Assembly (NCBI GenBank): GCA_902591415.1
Contig: CACJAU010000005.1
Location: 1-36,395, forward strand
Source: an uncultured Pelagibacteraceae bacterium
GTDB lineage: Bacteria > Pseudomonadota > Alphaproteobacteria > Pelagibacterales > Pelagibacteraceae
Reading direction: 5' to 3'
DNA: 36,395 bases
The position numbers and the translations under genes are program-made. A model generated the notes under the pieces. That model was not told the DNA's origin and searched no databases. It saw only the letters and a list, made by a program, of their open reading frames with translations. This document shows positions 27,146 to 36,210 of the stretch, piece after piece (the stretch's first letter is position 1; each line of letters begins with the position of its first letter).

Positions 27146-27583
27146 ATGAATAAAATTATAATTCTTAATGGTCCAAACCTCAACCTTTTAGGTGAAAGAG
27201 AAAAAAATCAGTATGGAGATTTCACGTTAAAAGATGTAGAAAAAAATTGTACTGACTATGCAGCTAAAAACAATATAAAACTCACCTTATTTCAATCAAA
27301 TGTAGAGGGTGAACTAGTCAATGAAATTCAAAATTCTAGAAATAACCACGATGGGTTAATAATTAATGCTGGAGGGTATACACATACTTCAGTTGCTATA
27401 CATGATGCTCTAAAAATATTGAAAATACCAATTATTGAATTGCATATAAGTAATATTTATAATAGAGAAGATTTCAGACACAAATCTTTAATTAGTAAAG
27501 CCGCTAAAGGAGTAATCTGTGGTTTTGGAATTAATGGTTATATTATGTCTCTTAAAGCAATGAATAAATTTTTAGAAAAATGA
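27146..27583 (+). CDS. aroQ: Type II 3-dehydroquinate dehydratase
   Basis: Third step of the shikimate pathway. With the start at 27146 the protein has 145 aa, the normal family length; an upstream in-frame start at 27071 would add 25 residues that read through thiS and is rejected. Key residues: NGPNLNLLGERE (2-20 region), active-site Tyr23 in QYG, NAGGYTHTSVA, ELHISNIYNREDFRHKS and the C-terminal GFGINGYIMSLKA. It overlaps accB by 4 nt (ATGA), the usual aroQ-accB-accC order in alphaproteobacteria. Confidence 0.96.
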   Translation: MNKIIILNGPNLNLLGEREKNQYGDFTLKDVEKNCTDYAAKNNIKLTLFQSNVEGELVNEIQNSRNNHDGLIINAGGYTHTSVAIHDALKILKIPIIELHISNIYNREDFRHKSLISKAAKGVICGFGINGYIMSLKAMNKFLEK

Positions 27584-28005
27584 AAATTGATAAAAAATTA
27601 ATTAAAGAATTAGTTGATAATCTAAAAGAATTTGATCTGACAGAACTTGAGTATCAAGAAGGTGAGAGAAAAATTAAAGTTTCAAGAGCAACAAGAGGCT
27701 CTGATCAACTTAAAACTAGTGCAGTTGTATCTCAAAATAAGGCAGTTTTAAAATCTTCTAATGAAACTGAGGGTGTAAGAATTAAATCTCCAATAATAGG
27801 AACTGCATATTTAGCACCAGAACCTGGCGCAAAAAAATTTGTTGAGGTAGGAGATAAGATTAAAAAAGGACAGACAGTTATGATTGTTGAGGCAATGAAA
27901 ACCATGAACCATGTCCCATCTACTGCTGATGGTGAGGTAAAAAAAATTCTTATTGAGGACGGACAGCCTGTCGAATTTGGTCAAACTTTAGTGCTCTTAA
28001 AATAA
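27580..28005 (+). CDS. accB: Biotin carboxyl carrier protein of acetyl-CoA carboxylase
   Basis: Carries biotin between biotin carboxylase and carboxyltransferase for malonyl-CoA synthesis. The 141-aa protein has an N-terminal helical segment, a flexible linker (about 38-65) and a biotinyl domain with Lys107 in EAMKTMNHV, the biotinylation site. The usual EAMKMMN has Thr for the second Met. SPIIGTAYLAPEPGAKKFVEVGD is the typical thumb region. It sits 4 nt into the end of aroQ and 8 nt before accC, so the three genes form one operon. Confidence 0.97.
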   Translation: MKIDKKLIKELVDNLKEFDLTELEYQEGERKIKVSRATRGSDQLKTSAVVSQNKAVLKSSNETEGVRIKSPIIGTAYLAPEPGAKKFVEVGDKIKKGQTVMIVEAMKTMNHVPSTADGEVKKILIEDGQPVEFGQTLVLLK

Positions 28006-28013
28006 TTATCATA

Positions 28014-29351
28014 ATGTTCAAAAAAGTCTTAATAGCTAATAGAGGAGAAATAGCTGTAAGAGTTATAAGGGCCTGTAAAGAATGGGGAATTAAAACTGTT
28101 GCAGTTCATTCAGATGTAGATTCTGAGTCTATGCATGTTAGACTTGCAGATGAAAGTGTTTGTATTGGCTCTCACCAGCCTCAAAACAGCTACCTTAACA
28201 TTTCATCAATTATGTCTGCTGTTGATTTAACAGGAGCTGAAGCCATTCATCCAGGTTATGGTTTTTTATCTGAAAATGCAAAATTTTCAGAAATTGTAAA
28301 TAAACAAGGAATCAAATTTATTGGACCAAGTGCAGAAATAATTTCAAAGATGGGAGATAAAATTGAGGCTAAACAAATAGCTAAAAAATATGGTTTACCA
28401 GTAATTGAAGGCTCAGAAGGTGGTGTAAAATCTCTAGCTGAAGCTAAGTCAATATGTAAAGAAATTGGATATCCAGTTTTAATTAAGGCTGCGGGCGGTG
28501 GTGGCGGTAAAGGAATGAAAATAGTTGAGGAAGAAAGTAAATTAGAAAATTTATTTTTAACTGCAAAAACTGAGGCAAAAAAATTTTTTAATAATGATGA
28601 ACTATATATAGAAAAATACTTCAAAAATCCTAGACATATTGAGGTGCAAATAATGTCTGGAAAAAATAAAACAGTACATCTTGGTGAAAGAGATTGTTCG
28701 GTACAAAGAAGACATCAAAAATTGATTGAAGAAACCCCAAGTCCTGTAATTACAGAAGAACAAAGAGAGGATCTTTTAGATAAAACTGTGAAAATGGTAG
28801 AACAAATTAATTATGAAGGAGCCGGTACAGTTGAATTTATTTATGAAAACGGAAAATTTTATTTTTTAGAGATGAATACAAGAGTTCAGGTTGAACATCC
28901 TGTAACTGAAGTTCAAACTGGTATTGATATTGTTAAAGAACAGCTGTGGATTGCTTTCACTGGTGATACGGCATTAAAACAAAGTGATATTAATCCAAGA
29001 GGTCACACTATTGAGTGTAGAATTAATGCTGAAAATCCAGCCTTGGATTTTCAACCAAGTCCAGGAATAATTAGTGTTTGTCATCAGCCTTCAGGTTTTA
29101 GGACAAGAGTAGATGGATCTGTTTTTCAAGGCTGTAAAATTACCCCTTATTACGACAGCTTAATAGCTAAAGTCATTTGTAAAGGTAGAAATAGAACTGA
29201 AGCTATTCAAAGAACATTAAGGTCTCTAGATGAGTTTGTTTTAGAGGGAATTACAACTACAATTGATTTACATAAGAAAATTTTAAATCATAAAAAATTT
29301 ATTAATTCCGAATTTGATACTAATTGGCTTGGTAAAGAGAAGTTTTATTAA
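28014..29351 (+). CDS. accC: Biotin carboxylase subunit of acetyl-CoA carboxylase
   Basis: ATP-grasp enzyme that carboxylates biotin on AccB. At 445 aa it is full length (E. coli 449). Visible: N-terminal FKKVLIANRGEIAVRVIRACKE, the Gly-rich ATP loop KAAGGGGGKGMK, GERDCSVQRRHQKLIEE, EMNTRVQVEHPVTE with metal ligands and catalytic Arg, and the C-terminal TPYYDSLIAKV block. It overlaps the stop of the convergent DUF2155 gene by 4 nt (TTAA). Confidence 0.98.
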   Translation: MFKKVLIANRGEIAVRVIRACKEWGIKTVAVHSDVDSESMHVRLADESVCIGSHQPQNSYLNISSIMSAVDLTGAEAIHPGYGFLSENAKFSEIVNKQGIKFIGPSAEIISKMGDKIEAKQIAKKYGLPVIEGSEGGVKSLAEAKSICKEIGYPVLIKAAGGGGGKGMKIVEEESKLENLFLTAKTEAKKFFNNDELYIEKYFKNPRHIEVQIMSGKNKTVHLGERDCSVQRRHQKLIEETPSPVITEEQREDLLDKTVKMVEQINYEGAGTVEFIYENGKFYFLEMNTRVQVEHPVTEVQTGIDIVKEQLWIAFTGDTALKQSDINPRGHTIECRINAENPALDFQPSPGIISVCHQPSGFRTRVDGSVFQGCKITPYYDSLIAKVICKGRNRTEAIQRTLRSLDEFVLEGITTTIDLHKKILNHKKFINSEFDTNWLGKEKFY

Positions 29352-29851
29352 GCTTTTTTACAATCTAAAAGTTGTAAATCATATATTGCATGATCGAAAG
29401 GCGTTAAACTTGGATCTGAAGCAAATGTCCATCCATTAAAAATAAAAACTTTTTCATTATTATTTTTAGTCAAATCTTTTACTTGCATATAAGCTACACT
29501 ATCTGTTTTGTTATTAACTTTTACTTTACCACATTTAAGAATCTTTATCTCTAAAGGACCAAAATTCTTACTTTCATTTAAATTTACTACAAGTTCTGAT
29601 GACTTTGCGGTAATCTTATCTAATCCTATAAGTATTGCCTGAGAAGATTTCAGGTTTATAAATTCTTTTTTTTCTTTAAGTTTCTGATTTGAAGAAACGG
29701 TTTCATTCGCCTCCTCTAGTTGTTCAAAACTTGGTTTTATTTCATCTATATTGATTAAAGATGTAGTGGTAATTTTATCTTCTGCTTGAGAAAAACTAAA
29801 AAAAGATAAAAAAAATAATAAACTAAAAAAAATTTTATTTCCAAGTTTCAT
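29348..29851 (-). CDS. DUF2155 secreted protein
   Basis: A 167-aa protein with a clear signal peptide (about residues 1-23, MKLGNKIFFSLLFFLSFFSFSQA, cleavage likely near SQA-ED). The conserved C-terminal DUF2155 block includes ILKCGKVKV, VFIFNGWTFASDPSLTPFDHAIYDLQLLDC; two cysteines bracketing it may form a disulfide. It probably acts in the periplasm; no enzymatic role is known to me. It follows the NDUFA12-like gene with a 17-nt overlap, a pairing I recall as common in alphaproteobacteria, so a role in complex I assembly or the envelope is possible but not shown. Confidence 0.85.
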   Translation of the reverse strand: MKLGNKIFFSLLFFLSFFSFSQAEDKITTTSLINIDEIKPSFEQLEEANETVSSNQKLKEKKEFINLKSSQAILIGLDKITAKSSELVVNLNESKNFGPLEIKILKCGKVKVNNKTDSVAYMQVKDLTKNNNEKVFIFNGWTFASDPSLTPFDHAIYDLQLLDCKKA

Positions 29852-30185
29852 ATTTTTTTTTAATTTCGTTTTTTCTTATTTTAACTGGCTTAAAGCTATT
29901 TTTGGTACCTGTCTGATTTTCAAGATGTTTTTTTTGCCAAGAATACTTTTTAGTTTTAAGATCTGGTATCTTATCAATTGTATGATGTATCCATAAATAC
30001 CAATCTGAAGTTATTTTAGTAGCTTCAATATTTTTTGAATAAACAACCCATCTTTCATCTTTTTTACTTTTGTAATATCTATTTCCATATTCATCTGAGC
30101 CGACAAATTTTCCAAAAAAAAGTGTTTTTAAAAAAGTACCAAAAGTTTGTTTAGTCCACCAAGTAAAAATTATTTTTAAGCTCAT
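29835..30185 (-). CDS. NDUFA12-family (complex I B17.2-like) protein
   Basis: A 116-aa homologue of the mitochondrial complex I accessory subunit NDUFA12. The signature KFVGSDEYGNRYYKSK, then RWVVYSKNIEATKITSDWYLWIHHTIDKIPD, is the core of the family. In alphaproteobacteria such as Paracoccus this protein copurifies with NADH dehydrogenase I, which is established knowledge for that group. The N-terminus TWWTKQTFGT is amphipathic. It is first of a two-gene unit with DUF2155, and is divergent from the TSCPD gene across 100 bp. Confidence 0.93.
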   Translation of the reverse strand: MSLKIIFTWWTKQTFGTFLKTLFFGKFVGSDEYGNRYYKSKKDERWVVYSKNIEATKITSDWYLWIHHTIDKIPDLKTKKYSWQKKHLENQTGTKNSFKPVKIRKNEIKKKYETWK

Positions 30186-30285
30186 TTAATAAATTTAAAA
30201 TCCACACAATTCTTAATTGTATTATTAAGTAATAGACACCTTATACAATTAATATATATGTAAATAAAGAGATTCCATTAATTTT

Positions 30286-31104
30286 ATGAAAAAATATATC
30301 GTAGAAACTTACTATACTTGTACATTTAAAACAGTTCATACTTTAAACAATTTAGATGACACAGAGTTATCAAAAATTGATAAAAGAACTGACGGTAATG
30401 TTGAGGTTATAGATGTAAAACTTAATAATCGTAAAACCAGAAAAGTTGGGGGTAAAAAGGATGAAAAACCTGAGAGTACTAATTTGGAAAAAAATTTAAC
30501 AAAAAATATTTCAAATCAGATAATTAATACAAATAATGATACTTCAGCAAACTCATTAAATTTAAAAATTAAAAATAATGCACGCTTTAAAATGCCTGAT
30601 AGAAGAAAAGGATATATTCAAAAAGCACAAATTGGTGATCATAAAGTTTATTTACATACTGGAGAATATGATGATGGTAAGATTGGAGAAATATTTATTG
30701 ATACTAACAAAGAAGGTGAGTTAGTAAAAGCTATGATGAATAATTTTGCAATAGCGATTTCATTAGGTTTACAATACGGTGTGCCGCTTGAAGAATATGT
30801 GGACGCCTTTATAGATACAAAATTTGAACCTTCTGGAAATGTAATCGGAAACGATAGGATATTGAGTGCTTCATCTATTCTTGATTATGTATTTAGAGAG
30901 CTTGCAATCTCGTATTTGGGTAAAGAAGAGCTGGCTCATACACCGTCAATATCAAATTCTAAAAATTTGAGCACAGAACCAGGTGAAGACAAATTCCTTA
31001 AAATAGTAAAAAACATTACTTCTAAAGGTTTCGTCAGAAGCAATTATGAGGAAAAGCTAGTAGATCTTTCAGATGTGAGAATTAATTTGAAAACAAAAAA
31101 TTAA
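30286..31104 (+). CDS. Stand-alone TSCPD-domain protein related to the C-terminus of B12-dependent ribonucleotide reductase
   Basis: A 272-aa protein. Residues about 104-219 ([23 protein letters not shown]..., [59 protein letters not shown]) closely resemble the TSCPD region at the C-terminus of class II ribonucleotide reductase NrdJ. There is no reductase barrel and no C-terminal redox cysteine pair; the only cysteine is Cys12. Residues 1-55 form a separate N-terminal region, followed by an Asn/Lys/Ser linker (about 56-100). It could be a regulator, a nucleotide-binding partner of another reductase, or a remnant; the sequence is intact and not frameshifted, which argues against a remnant. 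It is convergent with aspS (4-nt overlap). Confidence 0.78.
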   Translation: MKKYIVETYYTCTFKTVHTLNNLDDTELSKIDKRTDGNVEVIDVKLNNRKTRKVGGKKDEKPESTNLEKNLTKNISNQIINTNNDTSANSLNLKIKNNARFKMPDRRKGYIQKAQIGDHKVYLHTGEYDDGKIGEIFIDTNKEGELVKAMMNNFAIAISLGLQYGVPLEEYVDAFIDTKFEPSGNVIGNDRILSASSILDYVFRELAISYLGKEELAHTPSISNSKNLSTEPGEDKFLKIVKNITSKGFVRSNYEEKLVDLSDVRINLKTKN

Positions 31105-32888
31105 TTTTTCTTAATATTTTTTTTAATACTAAGTTCTTTTAATTGATCTTCATTTACTTCTGAAGGTGCTTGCATCATTAAATCTTGAGCATTTTGGTTC
31201 ATTGGAAAAAGAGTAATTTCTCTTATATTTTCCTTTCCAGCAAGCAACATTACAATTCTGTCGATACCTGGTGCTATACCACCATGAGGTGGTGCCCCAT
31301 AGTTAAATGCATTAATCATTCCGCTAAACTTTTCATTTACATCATTTTCACTATATCCGGCTATTGAAAATAATTTATACATCAATTCTGGAATATGATT
31401 TCTTATTGCGCCAGAGGATAATTCTACTCCATTGCAAACTATGTCATATTGATAAGCTTTAATGTTTAATGGCTCATCAAAGTTAAGGTCTTTAATATTT
31501 CCTTGTGGCATTGAAAAAGGATTATGACTGAATATAATTTTTTTAGAATTCTCATCAAACTCATACATCGGATAATCAACTATCCAACAAAAAGCAAACT
31601 GGTCTTTCTTTACTAAATCTAAATCTTTAGCAATTTTATCTCTTGCTAGAGAAAGTATCTTTTCTATATCTTTTTGTTTACCGCAAGCCATAAAAATACT
31701 ATCACCGATTTCAGCCTTACAAATTTTCATAATTTCTTTCAATGACTCTTCAGCAAAAAATTTACCTACGGGACCTTTACCTTTTATCTCTTTATCTTGT
31801 TCAAATGTGAAATATGCTAAACCTGAAGCACCTTCTTCTTTTGCCCATTTATCAATATTATCAAAAAAACTACGTGGTTTATCTTTAGTTTTTTTTGTTA
31901 CAATTGCTCTTACAATTGATCCAGATTTAACTAATTTCTTAAAAATATCAAATTTAACCTCATCTCTCTTAAAAATATTAGTTATATCATGAATGATTAG
32001 AGGATTTCTCAAGTCTGGTTTATCAGTTCCATAATTTCTCATAGCATCGTAGTAAGTAATTCTTGGAAAATTTTCTTTCATCAATTTTTTAGTAGAAAAA
32101 TTTTTAAAAAGATTGACCATTAATTTTTCTACTACATTGAATACATCCTCTTGTTCAACAAATGACATTTCTAAATCTAATTGATAAAATTCACCGGGAC
32201 TTCTATCAGCTCTCGCATCTTCATCTCTAAAACATGGAGCAATTTGAAAATACTTATCAAAACCAGAAACCATAATTAATTGTTTGAATTGTTGAGGTGC
32301 TTGAGGTAACGCATAAAATTTACCAGGATTTAACCTGCTAGGAACCAAAAAATCTCTTGCGCCTTCTGGACTCGATGAAGTTAAAATTGGTGTTTGATAT
32401 TCTAAAAATCCTAATTTTAACATTTCTGTTCTTATAAAAGAAATTACTTTTGATCTTAATATTATATTTTTATGCATTTCCTCTCTTCTTAAATCTAAAT
32501 ACCTATACTTTAGTCTTATTTCTTCTGGATAATCTTGTTCTCCAAAAACTGGCATAGGTAATTCTTTAGCATTCGATAAAATTTCAACAGATTGAATAGA
32601 AATTTCTATTTTACCAGTTTTTAAATCTAAATTTTCAGTCCCAACCGATCTTTTCACTACTTTGCCACTTATTTTTAAAACTGACTCTGGTTTTGTTTTT
32701 TCTAAAATTGGAAAAAAATTATTTTTATTCTCTATTACACATTGCGTCATTCCGTAATGATCTCTCAGATCAATAAATAATAGATTTCCGTGATCTCTTT
32801 TTCTATGAAGCCAACCAGAAAGGTGAACACTTTTATTAATGTCTTTTTCACTTAATTCTAAGCAATTATGAGTTCTATATTTATTCAT
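31101..32888 (-). CDS. aspS: Aspartyl-tRNA synthetase, bacterial type
   Basis: Class II synthetase charging tRNA-Asp, possibly also tRNA-Asn in organisms using GatCAB. It has 595 aa (E. coli 590). N-terminal OB-fold anticodon-binding domain ([23 protein letters not shown]), motif 2 region [24 protein letters not shown], the bacterial GAD insertion in the middle, and motif 3 [15 protein letters not shown]. It overlaps hda by 4 nt and ends in a 4-nt convergent overlap with the TSCPD gene. Discriminating versus non-discriminating specificity needs comparison with specific residues I cannot test. Confidence 0.97.
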   Translation of the reverse strand: MNKYRTHNCLELSEKDINKSVHLSGWLHRKRDHGNLLFIDLRDHYGMTQCVIENKNNFFPILEKTKPESVLKISGKVVKRSVGTENLDLKTGKIEISIQSVEILSNAKELPMPVFGEQDYPEEIRLKYRYLDLRREEMHKNIILRSKVISFIRTEMLKLGFLEYQTPILTSSSPEGARDFLVPSRLNPGKFYALPQAPQQFKQLIMVSGFDKYFQIAPCFRDEDARADRSPGEFYQLDLEMSFVEQEDVFNVVEKLMVNLFKNFSTKKLMKENFPRITYYDAMRNYGTDKPDLRNPLIIHDITNIFKRDEVKFDIFKKLVKSGSIVRAIVTKKTKDKPRSFFDNIDKWAKEEGASGLAYFTFEQDKEIKGKGPVGKFFAEESLKEIMKICKAEIGDSIFMACGKQKDIEKILSLARDKIAKDLDLVKKDQFAFCWIVDYPMYEFDENSKKIIFSHNPFSMPQGNIKDLNFDEPLNIKAYQYDIVCNGVELSSGAIRNHIPELMYKLFSIAGYSENDVNEKFSGMINAFNYGAPPHGGIAPGIDRIVMLLAGKENIREITLFPMNQNAQDLMMQAPSEVNEDQLKELSIKKNIKKN

Positions 32889-33541
32889 TTATTTAATACT
32901 TTTTTTATTAGATTAATATTAATAGATTTTCCAGTAGATAAAGACAATTCATCTACATCTTTAAGAAATTTTAACATTTTCTCATAGGATCTATCTACAT
33001 TATTTATAATGTAATCTAATAGTTTTGGATTAATATTTATTTGTTTGTCCGATAGTGTTTTTGAAATAATCACTTTTAAAAGGTTATCAGTCGGCAATTC
33101 TATTCCTATAAAAACAAAACTATTAATTCTTGATTGAAGATCGCTCAAATCAAATTTAACGTTTTTTATTGAAGAAGTTGAATTGATTAATATAAAATTT
33201 TCTAATTGTTTAGACTCATTAAGAATTGAATAAAATAATTTTTCATCAATATTATTATCAAAATTATCAATTATTAAACAATCGAAGAAATTTAAGTTTT
33301 TAATTGTTGCATTATTTATTTTATTTGCATCAATTATCAATATTTTATTAATTTTTTTCTCTAAAATTTTAGCTAAATGTGTTTTTCCTGATCCAGTAGT
33401 ACCATAAATATTTAACCATTTTCCTGGCCAATTAGGCCAACTTTCAATTAGCTTAAAAGCAGAAAAATTATTTTCAGATATGAAGAAATCTTGCTTATAG
33501 TATTTTTTCTTAAAAGGAAATTTAAATATAAGTTGATCCAT
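32885..33541 (-). CDS. hda: Hda/HdaA-like DnaA-related AAA+ regulator of replication initiation
   Basis: A 218-aa DnaA-domain III-like ATPase without a DNA-binding domain IV. The N-terminal DQLIFKF (2-8) sits where Hda has its sliding-clamp-binding hexapeptide. Walker A is GTTGSGKT (47-54), Walker B CLIIDNFD (88-95), the arginine-finger-type DLQSRI is at about 142-147, and SYEKMLKFLKDVDELSL is the conserved sensor 2 region. Hda with the clamp promotes ATP hydrolysis by DnaA and prevents re-initiation; in Caulobacter the homologue is HdaA. It lies between DUF2066 (abutting) and aspS (4-nt overlap). Confidence 0.88.
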   Translation of the reverse strand: MDQLIFKFPFKKKYYKQDFFISENNFSAFKLIESWPNWPGKWLNIYGTTGSGKTHLAKILEKKINKILIIDANKINNATIKNLNFFDCLIIDNFDNNIDEKLFYSILNESKQLENFILINSTSSIKNVKFDLSDLQSRINSFVFIGIELPTDNLLKVIISKTLSDKQININPKLLDYIINNVDRSYEKMLKFLKDVDELSLSTGKSININLIKKVLNK

Positions 33542-34591
33542 TTATAAAGCTTTAATTACCCATTGGTCATTTATAATTTTTAAATTAATATTTTCTTTTT
33601 TTAATTGATTGATAATTTTTTCTAATTTACCTAAATATTTTATTCTCATTTTCATAGTATCTTTATTAAATTCTTGAACAAAAACATTTTCAATTGAGTC
33701 AATATTCTTAATTCTTTCATTTATTTCAACTAAATTATTTTTTTTTCCTAAGTCTAGTTTTACATTTAAAAAAGAAGGTGTTCTTATATCAATTAAATTT
33801 GCTGATTTTACTAAATTTTCCAAGTCTTTTTTTAATTTAATGATGATTTTCTCATATAACTTTTCAGACTTTAAGTTATCTTTTTTAAAATTTAAACTTT
33901 TTGAAATTTTTTTTCCTTGTACAAATGATTTAATGTATACCCTCTGAATACTATCTTGATTCTCTTCAATTAAAATAAGAGCTAAATTTTTACCTGGATA
34001 CTCTTGAAATAAACTTTTTATTTCCAAATTTATTAAATTATTTTCATTCTTATTTATTTTTTGAATTACCTCAATATTTTCTGATAAAAGAACAAACTCA
34101 ATTAGATTGTTTTTTTGGTCATCTATATTCCAATTTTTGTAAAAAAAATTATTGTTAAAAACATAAATTTCTTTTTCTTTTAATAATATTGGTAAAATGA
34201 ATAATTCTTTATCTAATATTTCCGAGTATAAGATGCCTTTTTCATAGAATAATTTATGTATTTTATCTTTGTCAAATGTTACACTAAAATTAACAAATTC
34301 TTTATTTTCTCTGTCATCGGAAATATTTGCAACTTGATAATAAGTTACTAGTTCTTTAATGGTGCTAAATTTCAAAGTAGAGATTTTAGGAACATCCTCA
34401 ATTAAAAGAATTTTTGCAATAAGTTGGGTAAACCCCTTCTTAATAGCCTGATCTGCTAATGCTTTATTTGATATTTTAGCGTTTCTTTCTATTTTAATAT
34501 TATTAACATTAAATAAGTTATTCTCAGATAAAAGAGTTTCAGTTTTTAAAAAAACAATTAAAATAAAAAATATTTGTTTATACAATTTCAT
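33542..34591 (-). CDS. DUF2066 exported protein
   Basis: A 349-aa protein with an N-terminal signal peptide or anchor (about residues 4-20, YKQIFFILIVFLKTETL). The body fits DUF2066: KALADQAIKKGFTQLIAKILL and then TIKELVTYYQVANISDDRE...NFSVTFDKDKIHKLFYEKGI, followed by a poorly conserved beta-rich C-terminal half. Function unknown. The conserved position next to hda and purM in alphaproteobacteria is the main clue. It is divergent from purM, with just 24 bp between start codons, so both promoters overlap the coding regions or each other. Confidence 0.8.
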   Translation of the reverse strand: MKLYKQIFFILIVFLKTETLLSENNLFNVNNIKIERNAKISNKALADQAIKKGFTQLIAKILLIEDVPKISTLKFSTIKELVTYYQVANISDDRENKEFVNFSVTFDKDKIHKLFYEKGILYSEILDKELFILPILLKEKEIYVFNNNFFYKNWNIDDQKNNLIEFVLLSENIEVIQKINKNENNLINLEIKSLFQEYPGKNLALILIEENQDSIQRVYIKSFVQGKKISKSLNFKKDNLKSEKLYEKIIIKLKKDLENLVKSANLIDIRTPSFLNVKLDLGKKNNLVEINERIKNIDSIENVFVQEFNKDTMKMRIKYLGKLEKIINQLKKENINLKIINDQWVIKAL

Positions 34592-34615
34592 AATTAATTA
34601 ATTATCAACTTATAA

Positions 34616-35644
34616 ATGAAAAAAACTCATAATAGTTATAAAAAAAGTGGTGTTAATATTTCGTTAGCTAATAAATTAGTTAAACATATTTCAAAAATAT
34701 CAAGAAAAAATGTCAAAAAAACGAGAGGATCTTTTAATAAAGACGTAATAGGTGGCTTTGGCTCTTTATTTGATATCAGTAATTTGAAAATAAAAGATCC
34801 AGTTATAGTCTCGTGTACAGACGGAGTCGGAACCAAAATAGACCTAGCAAGCAAGTTTAATAAATTTGATACAATAGGAATCGACTTAGTTGCGATGTGT
34901 GTTAATGATTTAATTGTACAAGGTGCTAAACCACTATTTTTTTTAGATTATATCGCTGTTGGTAAGTTAGATTTAAATAAAACAAAAAAAATTTTGAAAG
35001 GAATTTTTAAAGGATGTGAAATTTCTAACTGTAAATTGATTGGTGGTGAGACTGCAGAGATGCCAGGTATATATTCAAAAAATAAATTTGACTTAGCGGG
35101 CTTTAGTGTAGGTATAGTTTCAAAAAGAAAAATTTTAAGCAAATTTAAAGTTAAAAAAAACGACACAGTTTTGGCGATTCCCTCAGCTGGTTTACATTCA
35201 AATGGATTTTCTTTAGTCAGATCAATTTTGAAAAAAAATAAATTACCGGTTAATTTAAAAAAAGAAATTTTAAAACCCACTAAAATTTACACTAAAGAGA
35301 TATTGAAATTAACAAATAAAAATTTAATAAATGCGGCTGCTCATATCACGGGAGGTGGTTTAATAGAAAATATATTAAGATCTGTACCAAAAAATTTGAC
35401 TTTAAATCTTGACCTTTCTAAAATTAAAATTACTAAAATCTTTAAATGGTTAAAATCAAAAAATATTTCTGACAAGGAAATGATGCAAACCTTTAATTGT
35501 GGAGTTGGATTTTGTTTAATTGTACCGAAAAAAAATCTGATCAGGGTAAAAAAAATTTTTACAAAGGATTTTATGCCTTATGAAATTGGTTTTATTTCGA
35601 AAGATAGAAATAATGTCAACTTATCCGGATCTTTAAAATGGTAA
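34616..35644 (+). CDS. purM: Phosphoribosylaminoimidazole synthetase (AIR synthetase)
   Basis: Fifth step of purine synthesis: ATP-dependent ring closure of FGAM to AIR. The 342-aa protein (E. coli 345) has GGFGSLFD, SCTDGVGTKIDLA, IDLVAMCVNDLIVQGAKPLFFLDYIA, GGETAEMPGIY and HITGGGLIENILR, all in family order. It overlaps purN by 7 nt, making a two-gene purine operon. It has no Shine-Dalgarno sequence and is divergent from DUF2066 by 24 bp. Confidence 0.98.
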   Translation: MKKTHNSYKKSGVNISLANKLVKHISKISRKNVKKTRGSFNKDVIGGFGSLFDISNLKIKDPVIVSCTDGVGTKIDLASKFNKFDTIGIDLVAMCVNDLIVQGAKPLFFLDYIAVGKLDLNKTKKILKGIFKGCEISNCKLIGGETAEMPGIYSKNKFDLAGFSVGIVSKRKILSKFKVKKNDTVLAIPSAGLHSNGFSLVRSILKKNKLPVNLKKEILKPTKIYTKEILKLTNKNLINAAAHITGGGLIENILRSVPKNLTLNLDLSKIKITKIFKWLKSKNISDKEMMQTFNCGVGFCLIVPKKNLIRVKKIFTKDFMPYEIGFISKDRNNVNLSGSLKW

Positions 35645-36210
35645 AAAATAGAACCTGTGTATTCATATCTGGTCAAGGTTCAAATCTTAAAAACTTAATT
35701 TACCATTCCAGAGACAATAATTTTCCCATTAAAATTTGTTTGATAGCAAGTAATAACAAAAATGCATATGGTATCAAATATGCTCAAAAATATAAAATTC
35801 CCTACATAACCTTTAATACACAGTTAAAGAATTACAATAATAAAATTCTATTAAATCTTAGAAAACACAAAATTTCTTTTATATGTTTAGCGGGATATAT
35901 GAGAATTATTTCACCAAATTTAATTATGAAATATAAAAATAGAATTATAAACATACACCCTTCCCTACTTCCTAAATTTAAGGGTCTTAATACTTTTTCA
36001 CGAATGCTAAAGAATAAAGAAAAAAGAGCAGGTTGCACCGTTCATTATGTTAATAAAAAATTAGATAGTGGAAACTCAATAGTCCAAAAATCTTTCTTTA
36101 TAAAAGAGAATGATAAAGTATCTAATTTAAAAGAAAAAACTCAAAGATTAGAATATAAAGCTTTTCCAGAAGCTATTATAAAAATTTTTAGAAATAAAAC
36201 TAATTCTTAA
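35638..36210 (+). CDS. purN: Phosphoribosylglycinamide formyltransferase
   Basis: Third step of purine synthesis, using 10-formyl-tetrahydrofolate. The 190-aa protein has the active-site residues Asn105 and His107 in NIHPSLLP and Asp143 in [10 protein letters not shown], equivalent to E. coli Asn106, His108 and Asp144. [12 protein letters not shown] is the nucleotide-binding P-loop-like start. GTVH is replaced by GCTVHYV, a normal variation. It starts inside purM and its end overlaps the convergent ndk by 11 nt. Confidence 0.96.
   Translation: MVKNRTCVFISGQGSNLKNLIYHSRDNNFPIKICLIASNNKNAYGIKYAQKYKIPYITFNTQLKNYNNKILLNLRKHKISFICLAGYMRIISPNLIMKYKNRIINIHPSLLPKFKGLNTFSRMLKNKEKRAGCTVHYVNKKLDSGNSIVQKSFFIKENDKVSNLKEKTQRLEYKAFPEAIIKIFRNKTNS

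Noticed and set aside
27118-27183. Extended start of thiS at 27183 (22 extra residues)
   Set aside because: The extra residues do not resemble ThiS and would overlap aro[11 protein letters not shown] at 27117 is the family-like start.
30206-30220. ACAATT-CTT-AATTGT inverted repeat before the TSCPD gene
   Set aside because: Arms of only 6 bp in AT-rich DNA, with no match to a known operator and no supporting context.
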